Below, in pieces: positions 49,201-61,596 of a stretch of DNA of 64,000 bases. The DNA is taken from assembly GCA_000469685.2 (NCBI GenBank), contig LS997567.1:36395505-36459504 (forward strand), written 5' to 3'. Numbering within the stretch: position 1 is the first letter of the stretch; every line of letters begins with the position of its first letter. Position numbers and translations under genes: made by a program. Source of the stretch: Haemonchus contortus. Taxonomy: Eukaryota; Nematoda; Chromadorea; Rhabditida; Trichostrongylidae. The notes under the pieces are model-generated. The model was given only the letters and a program-made list of their open reading frames with translations, was not told the origin of the DNA and made no database searches.

Positions 49201-52200
49201 ATGTTGATGTGTCGCCAATGAAGGCAATTCGTCTGATTCAGAAGCTTCAACGATTATGTTGAACGACGACTTCTTGTCATCCATATGTACCGTGTATCAG
49301 TAAATTGCTTCCCTCAGAAATATGTTTCAATTGAGTCGAAGACGCCGAGAAATGCTGTATCTCCCTCTAGCTATACATAAACTCTGACAGCATGTAAACG
49401 CTTGCTAACCAAAGTAGGAGTTCTGGGGACAAGGGATGACATTTCGATATTTTCGATTATTTCATTGAATATTTACTACTTCAGTTCTTCGGCAGATCAA
49501 AGGCAATTTGGAAAGTCACCCCGATTGAGCATCTGACTGCAAAGGGCCAGGGGTTGAAGGTTTGAATCTCCGCCCACGGAAAGAGCATCTTGTGTCAGTT
49601 TCGAATACTATAATTTCAAACTACAAAGTAAAGTACAAGGATGTGAAGCCATGGTCGTTAAATGCGTGTGCAAAACCCTGTAATTAATCCTTCAATTTTT
49701 CCTTGAAATTCAGGCAATGACGTGAGAGCAAACATACAATCTCACGTACGTGATTTATTTCACCGCCCAAGTGGGCCATACTATCTGAGTTTCTCGACCC
49801 ATCATGCAAAATCGACCAGAAAATTCGTGTACTGTAGAATTTTTACTCGAACAACCCAGGTTTGGCTGTGTTTGGATGTTTGTCTACAGGTGTGCCGCTA
49901 TGAAGACACATGATAATGGCAGCGGCGCAAAAGCGCACACCTCCGCGCTGTATCGGCAACGGGCACTCTGCTCTGCGCGGGAGGCTATCGTCGTACGTTT
50001 GCGCTGCAGCTCAATCTCCGCGAGCAACGGACAAAAACCCAGCTCAACCCGGTCGCGAGAATCGATTCGTGACGTTGACGATGTGCCGACGAAGGGACCG
50101 CGACAGCCCAATTCAAGTTGAATTCTCGCAGGGCGTTTTCCATTATCAGAACAGTGGGGCTGCGACGACAACGACGACGACGATGACACAGCCAGCAGCC
50201 GCAGCAGCAGCAGCAGTAGCAGCGGCATCCTCGCTGCTGGAAGTGCCGCCGTCGAGCGGTGACACACAATTGGCGCGACGCGTCCCGGGGCTTGCATCAA
50301 AAGCGCTGCTCACTTCAACTGACGGACGACGTGATTCGAAGCATTGTGTATGTGATGTCAGCACATACACATGCATAACTTATAGGGGATGACGGGAAAA
50401 AACTCGCTTTGTGTCCAACTAGACTATTTGGGACGTTCGACACGGGGATACATGTGAAAATGTGCTGCCAGTGCGACCGATCGAAGTTGAAGCGCGCGCG
50501 GTTTCAAAGCAATTCGAGAGCTGAGGAGAGCAACAGCGCAAAGTTTACATTCCGCTGAATCGTTTGCAGGGTCACCTCAAGCAGCAGCAGCAATTGCTGC
50601 TGTTTTTAATCGTGGACCTTGTCACATATCAGTTTAGTTTACCATCGTTTGACATGACTGCCAAGATTTGGAACATGGAACGTGGAATTCGAAGAACAAT
50701 CTGTTCAATCCCTGGTCACCCTTTTCATTCCATAATTTAATTCGTCGATCTACAATAGCATGCAATTCCAAACGATCATGATAGGATTATGGGTTTGTGT
50801 ACAATTACCAGTTAATGGCTTGCATTTATCGATGAGCAAAGCTTCTATCAATAGATCCCCCTCATTGTGAACGAGAACGCGGCGCATTTCTTTCTCTCTC
50901 ATTTCATGGGCGCAACCAACCGCGTTTCAACTACAATTTTTGTTTGATTTCCGAGCAGATGCAAATAAAGCGGGTAAAGGAGGATCTACAAGTGCTACCG
51001 TAGTGTTTCTGTCTGATGTGGCATAATTCTTCAAGCAAATGCTTGTCGTCGAAGCAGCAGAAAGAAATGAGGGGGGGGGGGGGAGGGAAAGAGTAAACAC
51101 TGACATCATCAGGAACGAATTACTACTTCCTCCCTCCCAAGCGCTCCATCCTTCAGGCGCAAAACTCCCACTTCAACACCAAATGCAGCTACTCCTCAGC
51201 AGTTGTTCTAATCGTCATTCGCCCGCTCGCTGAACATGCTGCCTCCTTCGAGCGCTCCTTTCGCTGCTTTCCCCACATCGACTGCCTAAAACGCGGCAAT
51301 TTCACATTGGCCATTGCTATTATGGCCAAGGTCTTTGTTGGCTAACGGCTTAGCTCTACGATTTTCACATATTCGCCCATTCCGTTCCCTTTGTCACAGG
51401 GGGGTGACGCAAGCACATCAATATGGAGAAGTCGGACTGCTTTTCGTTGATGCAATATTCTCAACGATCATCACATTACAGACGAGATGAAGCCAGTTCG
51501 ATCGGTCATAAAGGGGGTAGGCGTGAAAAGAAAACGACGACGACGACGAGAGAGATACGGAAAAGTTCACTGCGACGGCAATCAGAGATCATGTCGATTG
51601 ACGCAACACTGCAAAAGTTCTTTGGAATGTACTTAGGCTATTTTTAGGATTTTTTCGGGTGTGCTGAAACGGCGTTTAGCGATGAGAGGTAGGTGGGAGG
51701 TGGAGAAAAGGCGATCAGCGTCATTCCAACCCCGACAATACGACGTATTGGATGAGCCGGTTACGTCAATGACTTACACAAATCCTCTCAAACGGTGAAA
51801 TTCGGGCTTGATGTGTGCAAGTTGGGTTTTTGCAGGATCAAGTTAAGACCACCGCCGGCGGTATGTTGACTGATCGGTTCGATTTTGGCATCAATTTCCC
51901 ATCAAAGCAGCAACCGCTTGATTTCCTATCAAAAATGTAATAGACAGTTATTGGAATGAGAGCCTCTTTTCTCAGGAGCGGCCAAATCTCTGCTTTCCGG
52001 AAAATGTCCAAATTATAAGTTCGCCAAGGTGCAGGTGGAAGCAAATTGGACGTTTCATACCCAAGTTCACTGATCTAATGTTTGTTCATGCGTTAGAAGC
52101 AGCAGATGGCTGACGGTAGTCAAACAGTGCCCAGTAGACGCAAACGGGACAAGATCAAAGTGAATAAAAGAAAAGCCCGTTGTGCAAATAATAAATCAAC

Positions 52201-53846
52201 GTACGGAGACAACTACGTGAGACGACAAAAAAAAATCAAAATTAGAACTACGTCGAAAAGCTTGTAACGAGAGGCAGAAAGGAATAAAAAGAATTTTTAA
52301 AAAAAGAATTGATAAAGAAAAACTGGAAAATTTTGCCTGTTTCGTTGGGTACACTCAGAAGATACACTTACCAGGATTAATGCCAATTATTGTGCCTTTT
52401 CCATAGAAACGTGGCACTTTGGGATCGAGTGTACTGAGGAATATTGCAAGGCAAGCAATCCAGAAAGCAGCTAAGCAGGAATAAAAGATGATGTAGAAAA
52501 CTGTGATCTGGCCTGAAATCATTGATTAACTGGTGGCTAAGGTTTGAGGAAATCATCGAAAAAATGAAAAGTTCAGTTAGAGAAAAAAATTCAGGATGAA
52601 ATGTCTTCGAGTAAAACGGCAGAAACGATTTCCAGAACATTCTTGGCCACCAGAAAAAAACGAACGAACAGCTATGCATTTTTCATATCTTCCACAAGTT
52701 CGTTTCCCACTTGAAGGTTTTCCTTTTTGTTCATTCTTCCCCATCATCAATTCTTTTCCCCTTCGTTAGAGATGCAAATCCACTCACACCACGATTTTGC
52801 CGTTCTGCCAAGAACTGTTCCTCTGTCCTTGTTATAAAGAAAGCGTGAGAAAGATTCATCGTAATCTGCTGCCTTGTTGTTGCCATTCATCAGCTAAAAA
52901 CATATTTTTGGTCTTTACTTGTATAAATAATATACCAAAATATTGTATCGATCATCATCTATCGAAAACACATTTTTATTCCACTCGATAAGTTCTGTCT
53001 TTATCGATTTAACTGCACATATTAGTGACAGCGAAACGCTCATAAACCAGATAAGCGCGATCAAATGCTTGCCATCAACGCTTGTCCGGTGAAAACGGAA
53101 AATTCACACACAGCACAGCACAAAATCAACGAGTCGGTCTTTAAAAATAGAATACCCAGTTGCTTATCGTAATTGCTTGTGTGTGTGTGTGTGTTGATAA
53201 GTCTGAACACACTTCGACACGATTGTACTTCGTAAAAAACGCTAACGATCGGGGGGATACATCATTCGGGCTCAGGAATCACAACCGGGAACACAACACC
53301 GATAATAGAGTCTGAAGACGGCACAAATCCAATCCTGTACGTGAAGATATGGCGCTGGCAGAACCGTGTTGCACGTCGTGTTACATGCATGTACGACAAG
53401 TGCATAGTGGACAGAACGAAGAAGCTACAGAAGTCCGTATATGACGACGAGAGACATACGCGAAGCACACACATGAGTTAGAGTGGCAAGTGGCACTCCT
53501 CGGGGTGTGAATATGCAAATGCAGTCGACAGCACGAAATCTAGAGCTAACACACATACAAACATGGCATGGCATTTCTAAGATGAGGAATTCTAGCGACG
53601 ATTCCACCACCGTCAGCTTACATGTCATATGGACCAAAATTCGCGTCATAAATTATTCAAAAGCGGGAATCGACCATGGAACGCGAAATATGTTTCGTTC
53701 AGCAGTGAGAGAGAAGCGGGCAAGAAGGGACAAAAACAACATTAACATTGCATAGGACGTCTAGAAAAAAAAAGAAACGTGAAGCAGCACAGGAGCAAAA
53801 GGGAACTCACAGTGGTATTTTCCTCTATCGGATTGCCCTTAGCCAT
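46226..53846 (-). CDS. nkb: Sodium/potassium-transporting ATPase subunit beta, complete, 9 exons
   Basis: Beta subunit of the P-type Na+/K+ pump, needed for folding and delivery of the alpha subunit. Exons (5' to 3' on the minus strand, all in phase): 53846-53811, 52893-52788, 52512-52372, 48880-48783, 48696-48601, 48533-48453, 48103-47975, 47901-47794, 46390-46226. The product is 319 residues. A cytoplasmic N-terminus with [14 protein letters not shown] precedes one membrane segment (about 49-72, with the FYIIFYSCL motif) and a lumenal domain. All six conserved cysteines are present: 144/161, 173/188 and 226/283. Sequons are seen at 139 (NGT), 149 (NNS) and 167 (NFT). [18 protein letters not shown] is the characteristic family stretch. 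The C-terminus, rich in acidic residues and ending PEAL, is of nematode type. Intron 3 is 3.5 kb and holds a CpG-rich triplet-repeat block. Confidence 0.96.
46483..46578. repeat. GC-rich inverted-repeat block in ATPase beta intron 8
   Basis: CTCCCCGA at the left and TCGGGGAG at the right bound a very GC-rich segment with GCCGCACGCGATCGCGCGCG. Possibly a small foldback element. Confidence 0.4.
49505..49690 (+). repeat. tRNA-like SINE candidate
   Basis: A B-box-like GGTTTGAATCTCC near 49559, followed by GCCCACGG and a short tail. In intron 3 of the ATPase beta gene. Confidence 0.35.
50161..50230. repeat. CGA/CAG triplet repeat block
   Basis: ACGACGACGACGATGACAC followed by several CAG units. 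It lies in a CpG-rich island (about 49880-50400) inside intron 3 of the ATPase beta gene. Confidence 0.85.
51071..51083 (+). repeat. Poly-G tract (13 G)
   Basis: Uninterrupted G run in intron 3 of the ATPase beta gene. Confidence 0.95.
53177..53194 (+). repeat. (TG)n microsatellite
   Basis: About nine TG units in intron 1 of the ATPase beta gene. Confidence 0.9.
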
Positions 53847-53892
53847 GATGGGATGATGATGATCGTAAATGGAGCGAGATGAGGGAAAAAAG

Positions 53893-53905
53893 CTGCAAGG
53901 AAGAA
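53893..53905 (-). promoter_or_regulatory. Likely spliced-leader acceptor of the Na+/K+-ATPase beta gene
   Basis: On the minus strand a CTTCTTCCTTGCAG-type acceptor ends at 53893, followed by a 46-base leader to the ATG at 53846-53844. It could also be the acceptor of an upstream non-coding exon. Confidence 0.45.
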
Positions 53906-56900
53906 GTGGAAAAAGAGAGGAGGGAGAAGGACGCTTCGCTCCGGCAGTCTACCCAAACGAGAAACTGATGGCCAGCACACACGGCCGCCTGCCTGCAATG
54001 AACATTATTTAAAGAACATTTATTTTCATGTTTATTTCTTTTCACAGGATTCCCAGCACGATCACGAATATAATATGATGGGAAAACCAATAGGATTCAA
54101 GAAAAAATTTGAACTCCGACGTGAAATTTCGAAACAGAATTTTACGTAGAAAAACTGGAACGAGGCTAGAAGTGATGTATCCATCTGGAGACACCAACAA
54201 AAATTGAGCAAAAATGTTGACACCTAGAAATGGAGGAAATGATTCAAGGAATGCTGGCGGCGCAATGGTTCTTTATCTGACAAGAAGCTTGTTCGAACTT
54301 CCAAGCCATCGCGAATCTGTGAAGTTTCTGGAGAGAAAAATTTGAAAATTTCTGCAAAATACTGCTGAGTGATGGAGCAAGTTACGAAAATTCATTGCAC
54401 TACTAAAACAATCGATGCCAGAAAGCGCGAGTGAACATATGTTGTCGGGAGGCCCTCGTCCGGGTGCCACACCCGTGCGACGACGGTGATGAGGAAGGAG
54501 TCCAGCTTATCGTCGCCCGCCGCCGCGACTGCGATTTCGCCTCCAGAAGGCGGCCGGGAATCCGTCCTGAAACGCATAATACTGGATTCAGACAGTTTCT
54601 CGGAGAAGAACACATCGACGATACAGCTCTACGCTGATAACCAGCTTGCCATCATCAGAACTTTTGAAGAGTGTCGATCAAAGAGCGACATCTAAATCAG
54701 CGATTATTTTTAGAAAACAAATACCCGTATTTCGATTTAGCAATCTATCGGGAGCCAGAAAAATCAATAGATATCCGTTCAGAGCTCAAGAAGTGATGAC
54801 GCTGGTAGCAGCCGGGCAACTGGCACACATGTCGTTCCCAATTACAATACAGACATGCGGTGATACCCCGAACAAACGCATCATCACTAAGTAATGACAA
54901 CATTCAGTTTTTATCTCATCTCAGTACATTGATTAAAGTAAAAGACCGTAATCACTTACATTTATCATAGATTTTAATAATATTGAAGCATTTCTAAATA
55001 AATTGACATGTAATGTGCACAGAGAGACCTACGAATTGTTGCTGTACAAACTCGACCCGGCGCTTATCAGAAGAGGTGGAGAAAAGGCTCATCAAAACGG
55101 CAAATGATAACCGATTAGTTACAAGGGCATAAAACTACGCCTAGAACTTCTCTAAAAGCCCTTTTCCTTATCGTACAAGACAAGTACAGGAAAGAAATGA
55201 TGATGGACGGAAACGACAATGAGGTTTGTGTTTTGTAGACGGTCTACAGGTGAATGCAATCGTTCTTTTTTTAATTTTGCAAAAATAACATTTCATAAAT
55301 AGTAGCTAACGGATTGAATGGCGAAATGAAGGAAGGATGTGCTGAAACAAGTGCTGAAAAAAGTGAAAATACGACAGCAAAATGAGCACGTACACGAATT
55401 TCATATATGGGTAAATATACATATATTTACTACAACTCCATTTACAAAATCAGGTGTGAAACAGCAAATGATTATAGCGATCGTAAATCGGAAATAAAAT
55501 TCTCAGAAAACAAGCGGAAACAGAGCAGAATATATGAGATGCATTAATATTAGAAGTGTGTTAGGAGGAACTTGGCATACGTATTATGAATCCCCGTACT
55601 GGTGGTTTGTGATCCCAAAGTTCAACATATTTATAAACATCATCACCGTCGTTGAAACGTCAAGGATCGGGGGACATATGCTTTTGGGACGGCAAAAGAT
55701 CACTTGATGCTGTTAAATCTCCGTCTGACTCCGTCGACTTGACGCCATCCATGACTTTCATGTTCATGGGGCCGGCTGGCCGGCGAGGCGGCGGCGGTCG
55801 GATATATGTAGCCATGCGTTCGTTCGTTCATTCCCAGTGACGATTTCATTTATCGGTATCATTGGCGCAACACAAATCCATGTCAACGTCATATCTTAAG
55901 AATATGACGTTGTGCGATACCGTTACCCGGGACGGGCCAACGAACGAACTGAACAATGGGTGGAGTCTGGGGGGAGAGCAGAGGACTGGGTCGAACAAGG
56001 CGCAGCATCGCCTTCAACACTATCAGCGCTCACATCTCTCTATGCATAGAGGCGCAACACTGCCACAACGATTCAAAACACGCAAAAGACGTGGTGTGTG
56101 TCTTGTTAGGCTGTGAGTGAGTGAGAACCATCGTGACGGCCGGCCACAAGTACAAAAGGTAAGTTAACACGACTCGACTTTAATTCGATGTCTGGTAAGC
56201 AGCTCGACGAATTTGGCGAAACACAAAGCGTAACAGGGATGGAAGTCAATGAAACAACCACGATCCTCAGCTAAAAATGATGATCACCAACGCTGAGAAC
56301 GAGAGCGAAGCAGTCAAGCGCACCCTAATGCAAGGCCATTGCAATTCTGGTATCGCGGTACTGGAAGAGGGGGGGGGGGGAAGACGGGGTTTTCAATTAA
56401 GTACGGGCAAGTGAAATCGGAACTGCTACGTGATCAGTGATTCCTATAGCACTACAGCACTACAATGCACTAGGGCACTTCCATTTTCTGAAGCCTAAAA
56501 CCTGCCTCAACAGAAATTATTACAAGCATTTCATCACGGTGCATCTGCCCGACTGATGTGTGCATACACTGGCTGATGGAGGTAGCACACGGGGGAGGGA
56601 AGAGGTGTTGGGTTGCCGGGTAAATAATCGCGTTTCGAAAAGTGGTGATGAGTGGGTGAGATGGGGTGAGCACCATGAACAGACCACTCAAACACGTAGA
56701 TGAAAACTTCATCTCAATATATTCATACCCCTAAAGTCTAATTTGATATGATTGTTAACTTCTTATTGATTACCTAGCCTAGGTACTCTACCATATCTAT
56801 TGAATACTTGTATCACTTGGAGTAGCCACCGTACTAAAAGTACTATTGAAAGAAAGGGTGTAACTATGGGAAGGTGGAAAGGATGTAACGAATGTTGAGG

Positions 56901-59008
56901 GGAAATCTCTGCCGGAGCTATCAATTTACTTCGCTGTCAGATATACAACTAAAGAGCCCTTAAAATAGAAAGGCACGCCCCGATCTGTAATCGCGTACTT
57001 TTTATGAACACGACTTTTTCATTATTTTCTTCAGAGCGCTCAGAAACTTGCCGAACTACGCTGACATATGCACACGGGGTACATGACACAGGGGGGAAAG
57101 GGTGAGGGGGGGGGGGGGCAGGCGTTCAATGCACATAGAAGGGCATAAGCACCAAGTGGTCTCCATGCCGATACAGCCGGCCGCCTGCCAGCACACAGCC
57201 CCCGACAGCCACTTGTCGTAATGAACAAAAATATTTCTAACGCCTTTGCTGTCGTCGTCGCCATAGTTTTTCCTCTTACTTCAAGCACGACAATCGATAC
57301 ACTTAAGAAAACGACGAATTACTCTCAGACAACAGCCAACGAAGAATCATGAAAAGGAGGGATGAAAGGAAGGGAGACGAATCGAGGGATAAAAAGCAAC
57401 GGATTACCGTTATCTTCATGGTAACACGTAGTTTTGTGCTACAAAATGGCTAGTTTAATGGCAAAAGCCATTGGATGACTCACATTCAGATAGATATGTT
57501 TACTTATACGTCAAAAAGAAAACAAATGTGTTCCAAAAACTGGAGCGAATAATCCCTGGCAAACGGAAGTGATCTGATATGGTCAAATATCAATTTCAGA
57601 GGCCATGCGCATAGTGTAATCACGTACATGTCTCCATAACCAGTTAGCTATAGACGAATGAAAAACTGGTTTTCCCAATTGATAAAATCAATGTGGCATT
57701 TATCATTTCTATAAATAAAGACTTAAGGAGGGTTTTGATAATGGGGTGGGATGAGAGACGATGGCTTAGACTCAAATGAGAAAGTCGAATCGGATAACAT
57801 CGCACAAGAGCTACAGCGAGCTGCTCTCAAACAGTATCGGAATCACGGGAAAAAAGAGCTGCAACACAAAAAAAGTGCCCTATGTGATGGCACAAAGTAC
57901 GAGTGGCAAACGTTAGCCGACACAGGGTCGACCTACGAGACGGACAGTGCGAAAGTACTCGACAAGTCAAGTACCACACTTATGTTAGTCGTTCGGATAC
58001 CACTCAAGATTCGCTCATTCCTGCGCCCCCGATGACATTGATCCTATTTTAGATCACAGAACCGCAGTACATCTACATCGCCACTGCTCCACTTTGACAA
58101 CTTGCTCCCTTGAGCTTTTCGCGACGGTTATTTCAACTTTATAGCATGACGACAAGCGACACCTGATTAGAATTGTGACGCAAATGTTTGCAGCCTTATC
58201 AAAAAGCTATGGAGCGAAACGCGTTTGACTCCGCCATAGTGGTTTACTTACACTAACAATGAAATCGTACCAGGTAACATTTGAAAAAGATTACTGCTCA
58301 CGGTACTATCAAATTGTTTCTCCATTTGTTGGTGTCATCATATCTTTACAAAGATCTTCCTGTATAGGGAGGGGTGATCGTGATCCACAGTAACGATCAA
58401 AATGATCAGATAGCTAAGTGAATGAGTTGGTCGATAGGGGACGCGACTAGACGAGAATATCGCAGCGGCGCGATCGAGCTCACTAACGGCGACAACCTTG
58501 AAGCGCAGTGGCAAATGCGACCCGACCACCTCACGACAACATGCCTAACACATACCGACAACGCTTTTCTCATCAGGATCGTCGTGAAGGGGGCTACGCC
58601 ACAGCTTCAAAAATGCATCGAAAACTGTCACAACGGCAACCAACGATGACCAGAGCGACGACGAAGAAAAACTCTCGAAAACTACACTCTTTTCCACCTC
58701 CTCTACCCGTTAAGGAAGCGGATTGTGACATCGTATGAATGGGATTTGTTGGTGGCAGAGCACATGATGGCAGTTGACACCCGCGACAATATGGTTCGAC
58801 GCATCACTGACGTTTTTGGCGGCGTTGCGACACACACGAGTGGCGAACGAGAAGGCGATGAGTGATAACGCTCAGCGAACCGACCGGATGTGCGGCAACT
58901 CAGGAGAGTCGTAATTCGATTGCGCCTGCCCAATCCACCACTCCATTCCGACCGAGAAGCAATTAGCACGCTGCCAGCAACACTGGCAGACGCCAGCAAC
59001 GTCGTCGT

Positions 59009-59013
<5 letters not shown>

Positions 59014-59039
<26 letters not shown>

Positions 59040-59040
59040 T
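59014..59040 (+). repeat. (CGA)n microsatellite
   Basis: About nine tandem CGA units. Confidence 0.9.
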
Positions 59041-60834
59041 CCGACGACAACCGCATGAGATCGAGCGCTTCAGTTGTACGAGAGTCAGATGGGATACGGT
59101 GGATGTGCTGTTAATGATGCTGTTCCAACCGTTGATAATCTCACCCGTGTGTGTCATGTCACAGCCCACACATAAACAAGACACCGGAAATGACATGAAG
59201 TAATCGCGTGAAGGAGAAATAACCGTAGCGCAGACTTCGGCATGAAAACGCTCACTACTAGTTATATGCAACTAACATCCAGATTATTGCAACTAACAGT
59301 AAACGCGTCAAGCAGTATTTCCAGAGGATCTTGAAAGTTGGGACCGTAGAGACTAGACGACAGTGGCAAACCTCAGCCAAGTGACCAAAGTAGTTGTTTG
59401 TCCAAAGGGGAACATGAGAAGCTCACTCGATTTTGGGTCCGTCTCGGTGAGCTATCGTCAGGAGAAAGCATTTAGGTGAACGGCAAAGTCGAGAAAGCAA
59501 TCGAAGCCGACGAGAACAGCAAATCCATTTCGCATCGAAGCGGGAGGGATGGCTATAGGCGATGTCGAGAGTGAGTTTTGGAGCATCCAAACGGAGCTTT
59601 CAAATCGCATACGAACATCAAGTGTGGGATGTGCACAACGTTTATCAAACATTTGTGAATTGGGCCGTTTTTCAGGAGAATGAAGTATGATTGTAGCATA
59701 CGACCCTCAATAGCACACACATATACACACACACCAAACGACTTGAAAAGTTTCGTAAGGTCAGCGAAAACGAGAAAGAACGAAAATTAGTGGAAGTGAC
59801 AAGGTGTGAGAGAGTGTAAGAGAGCGAAATGTCTTCGACGTACCGGCAAACTCTCGTCCCTGCCCCTCCCTGCGTACTGTTGCGACAAACTCCAACCCGC
59901 CGTTGTTAAACCGAATCATAAACATTGACATGCTAGCCAACGTGCTGTCACAGAAGCAAGTTCATCCCTGATCAGTGATGAGCGCAGTTAATTTTGAGGT
60001 TTCAAGCAAGAGTAACTCAAGTAGATAGTAACATATCATGAGTGAATAGTATCTATAGGACACCGCCATATGATTGATTACCGTGAAAAGCACATGTCAT
60101 TATGAAGATAACTAGTGTGTTAACATAAGTGTTCAAAATGAAAAAAGAGAAGAAGAGAATGAAGGAGAGTGAGGAGAGACAGGAGGCAAGGGGGGGGGGG
60201 GGCGAGAGGCGGCGTGTAAGCAAAAGCAGCGTATCGATCTGCCACTAACGACAACAGCCTCCCTGAGGCCGAAGGGAGAGAGAGGAAAGAGGTAGATAAA
60301 GTCACTGAGTAAAACCACACGATCTGTGCACATATTTGCAGATCAGCAGCATTTTCAGCTCTGTCCGTCCCCCTGCATATTGTCGAGGTGTTTCAGGGCG
60401 CCCGAATGGAAAGCAAAATGTTTATCTGCACAATTTCAGTCACTACTGCTTCAAATAACTCCAATATGTATATGCTGAAACTGTATTCCCGACATTTCAA
60501 GCTAATGGGGGACACTAACATTAAATGGTGGTCTCATTGAATTTGAATTATTTTGCATACTACGCAAGAAAGACCCCGTTGGTCGTTGTTCCCAAGACCC
60601 TTTCCCACGTTTCCCCTTGAAAACGGGTCCAAATTACGTAGCCCCGAAGAGCAAAGAGCATCAGTGCCTATGTAGCCAATTCAATCTCAGATCTAGCTAC
60701 GTGAAACACACACACACATACACATACGCATACACATACATACACACACACGTACGACAGGATCTTTAATATCACCACCACCCGCCAAACGGCGATGGCA
60801 ATGACCAGCAAACAGAATTGAAACCTCACAAGGT

Positions 60835-60960
60835 TGGCGATTTATGGACAAAACTTCAGTCTCGGACGGGACCCGAACCCGTACTTGTGGTTTCCTGGCA
60901 TCAACCTTGTAAGACTTTCGGAACGCGTACTGCGGCGAAATAACAGCGGTTAACAAAACA
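60835..60960 (-). repeat. tRNA-like SINE candidate (minus strand)
   Basis: On the minus strand, GGGTTCGGGTCCCGTCCGAG resembles a T-arm with a B box, and an upstream AAGTCTTACAAGGTTG lies at roughly anticodon-arm distance. No clean acceptor stem, so more likely tRNA-derived than functional. Confidence 0.4.
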
Positions 60961-61596
60961 TCAAGTCAGAATTGAAACCATCTATAACCTCAGAAGTACT
61001 GTGTTTAGTATTTCCACTAGAAGGATGAGAGATTGAAATACATGAGATATGTGGCCTGCACTTGGTGTTCGCTAGAAAGGACATCATCGCCCGACCGTGA
61101 AACAACATCACTCAACTTGGTCAAAATGGTTGGTATTAGGCGATAGCGTAATGTGGTAAATGGAAATCAAAGAGCGTTTCCATAAATGTAGGAACGAAAA
61201 TGAGCACATCAGAAGATACTGCGAGATAACCTCGCCTATCAGATTCAGTCAACCAATAAACAATGGTATTCAATGATAGAACAATAAAATTCTTTATATC
61301 ATATCCATGTACATATCCCGTGAGAAACACATTGCAACAACTAGTATAAAGACATCTTCGATGACATACAATCTAATTCGTTGATAAATAAAAATGCGGC
61401 AAAACATAGAGAGAAGATGAAGAACGAGATGACAATGATGAAAAGAAATCATGTTTCATAACCAGAGCATAAGTACAACAGACCGGTGTTAAGAAGTGAA
61501 ATTTTTGCCCATCACATAAGATACACATGCAACACTGAATATTCTGGCATAAGCCATACATTTGTAACGAAGGAATATTCTCGCTCGATGAAAGAT

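Larger units (their letters stand above)
53906..61596. other. Intergenic region between the ATPase beta start and the golgin stop
   Basis: About 7.7 kb with no recognised protein. It has CpG-rich patches at about 54420-54560, 55640-55810 and 58420-59120, a (CGA)n tract at 59014-59040, and poly-G tracts at 56369-56380, 57106-57118 and 60190-60202. It should hold the ATPase beta promoter and the golgin 3' UTR. The open frames over the triplet repeats look like artefacts of low complexity. Confidence 0.5.

Noticed and set aside
49884..50300. 138-codon minus frame with a leucine run resembling a signal peptide
   Set aside because: The leucine, serine and cysteine runs come from the CAG/CGA triplet tract. 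There is no downstream domain and no splice support.
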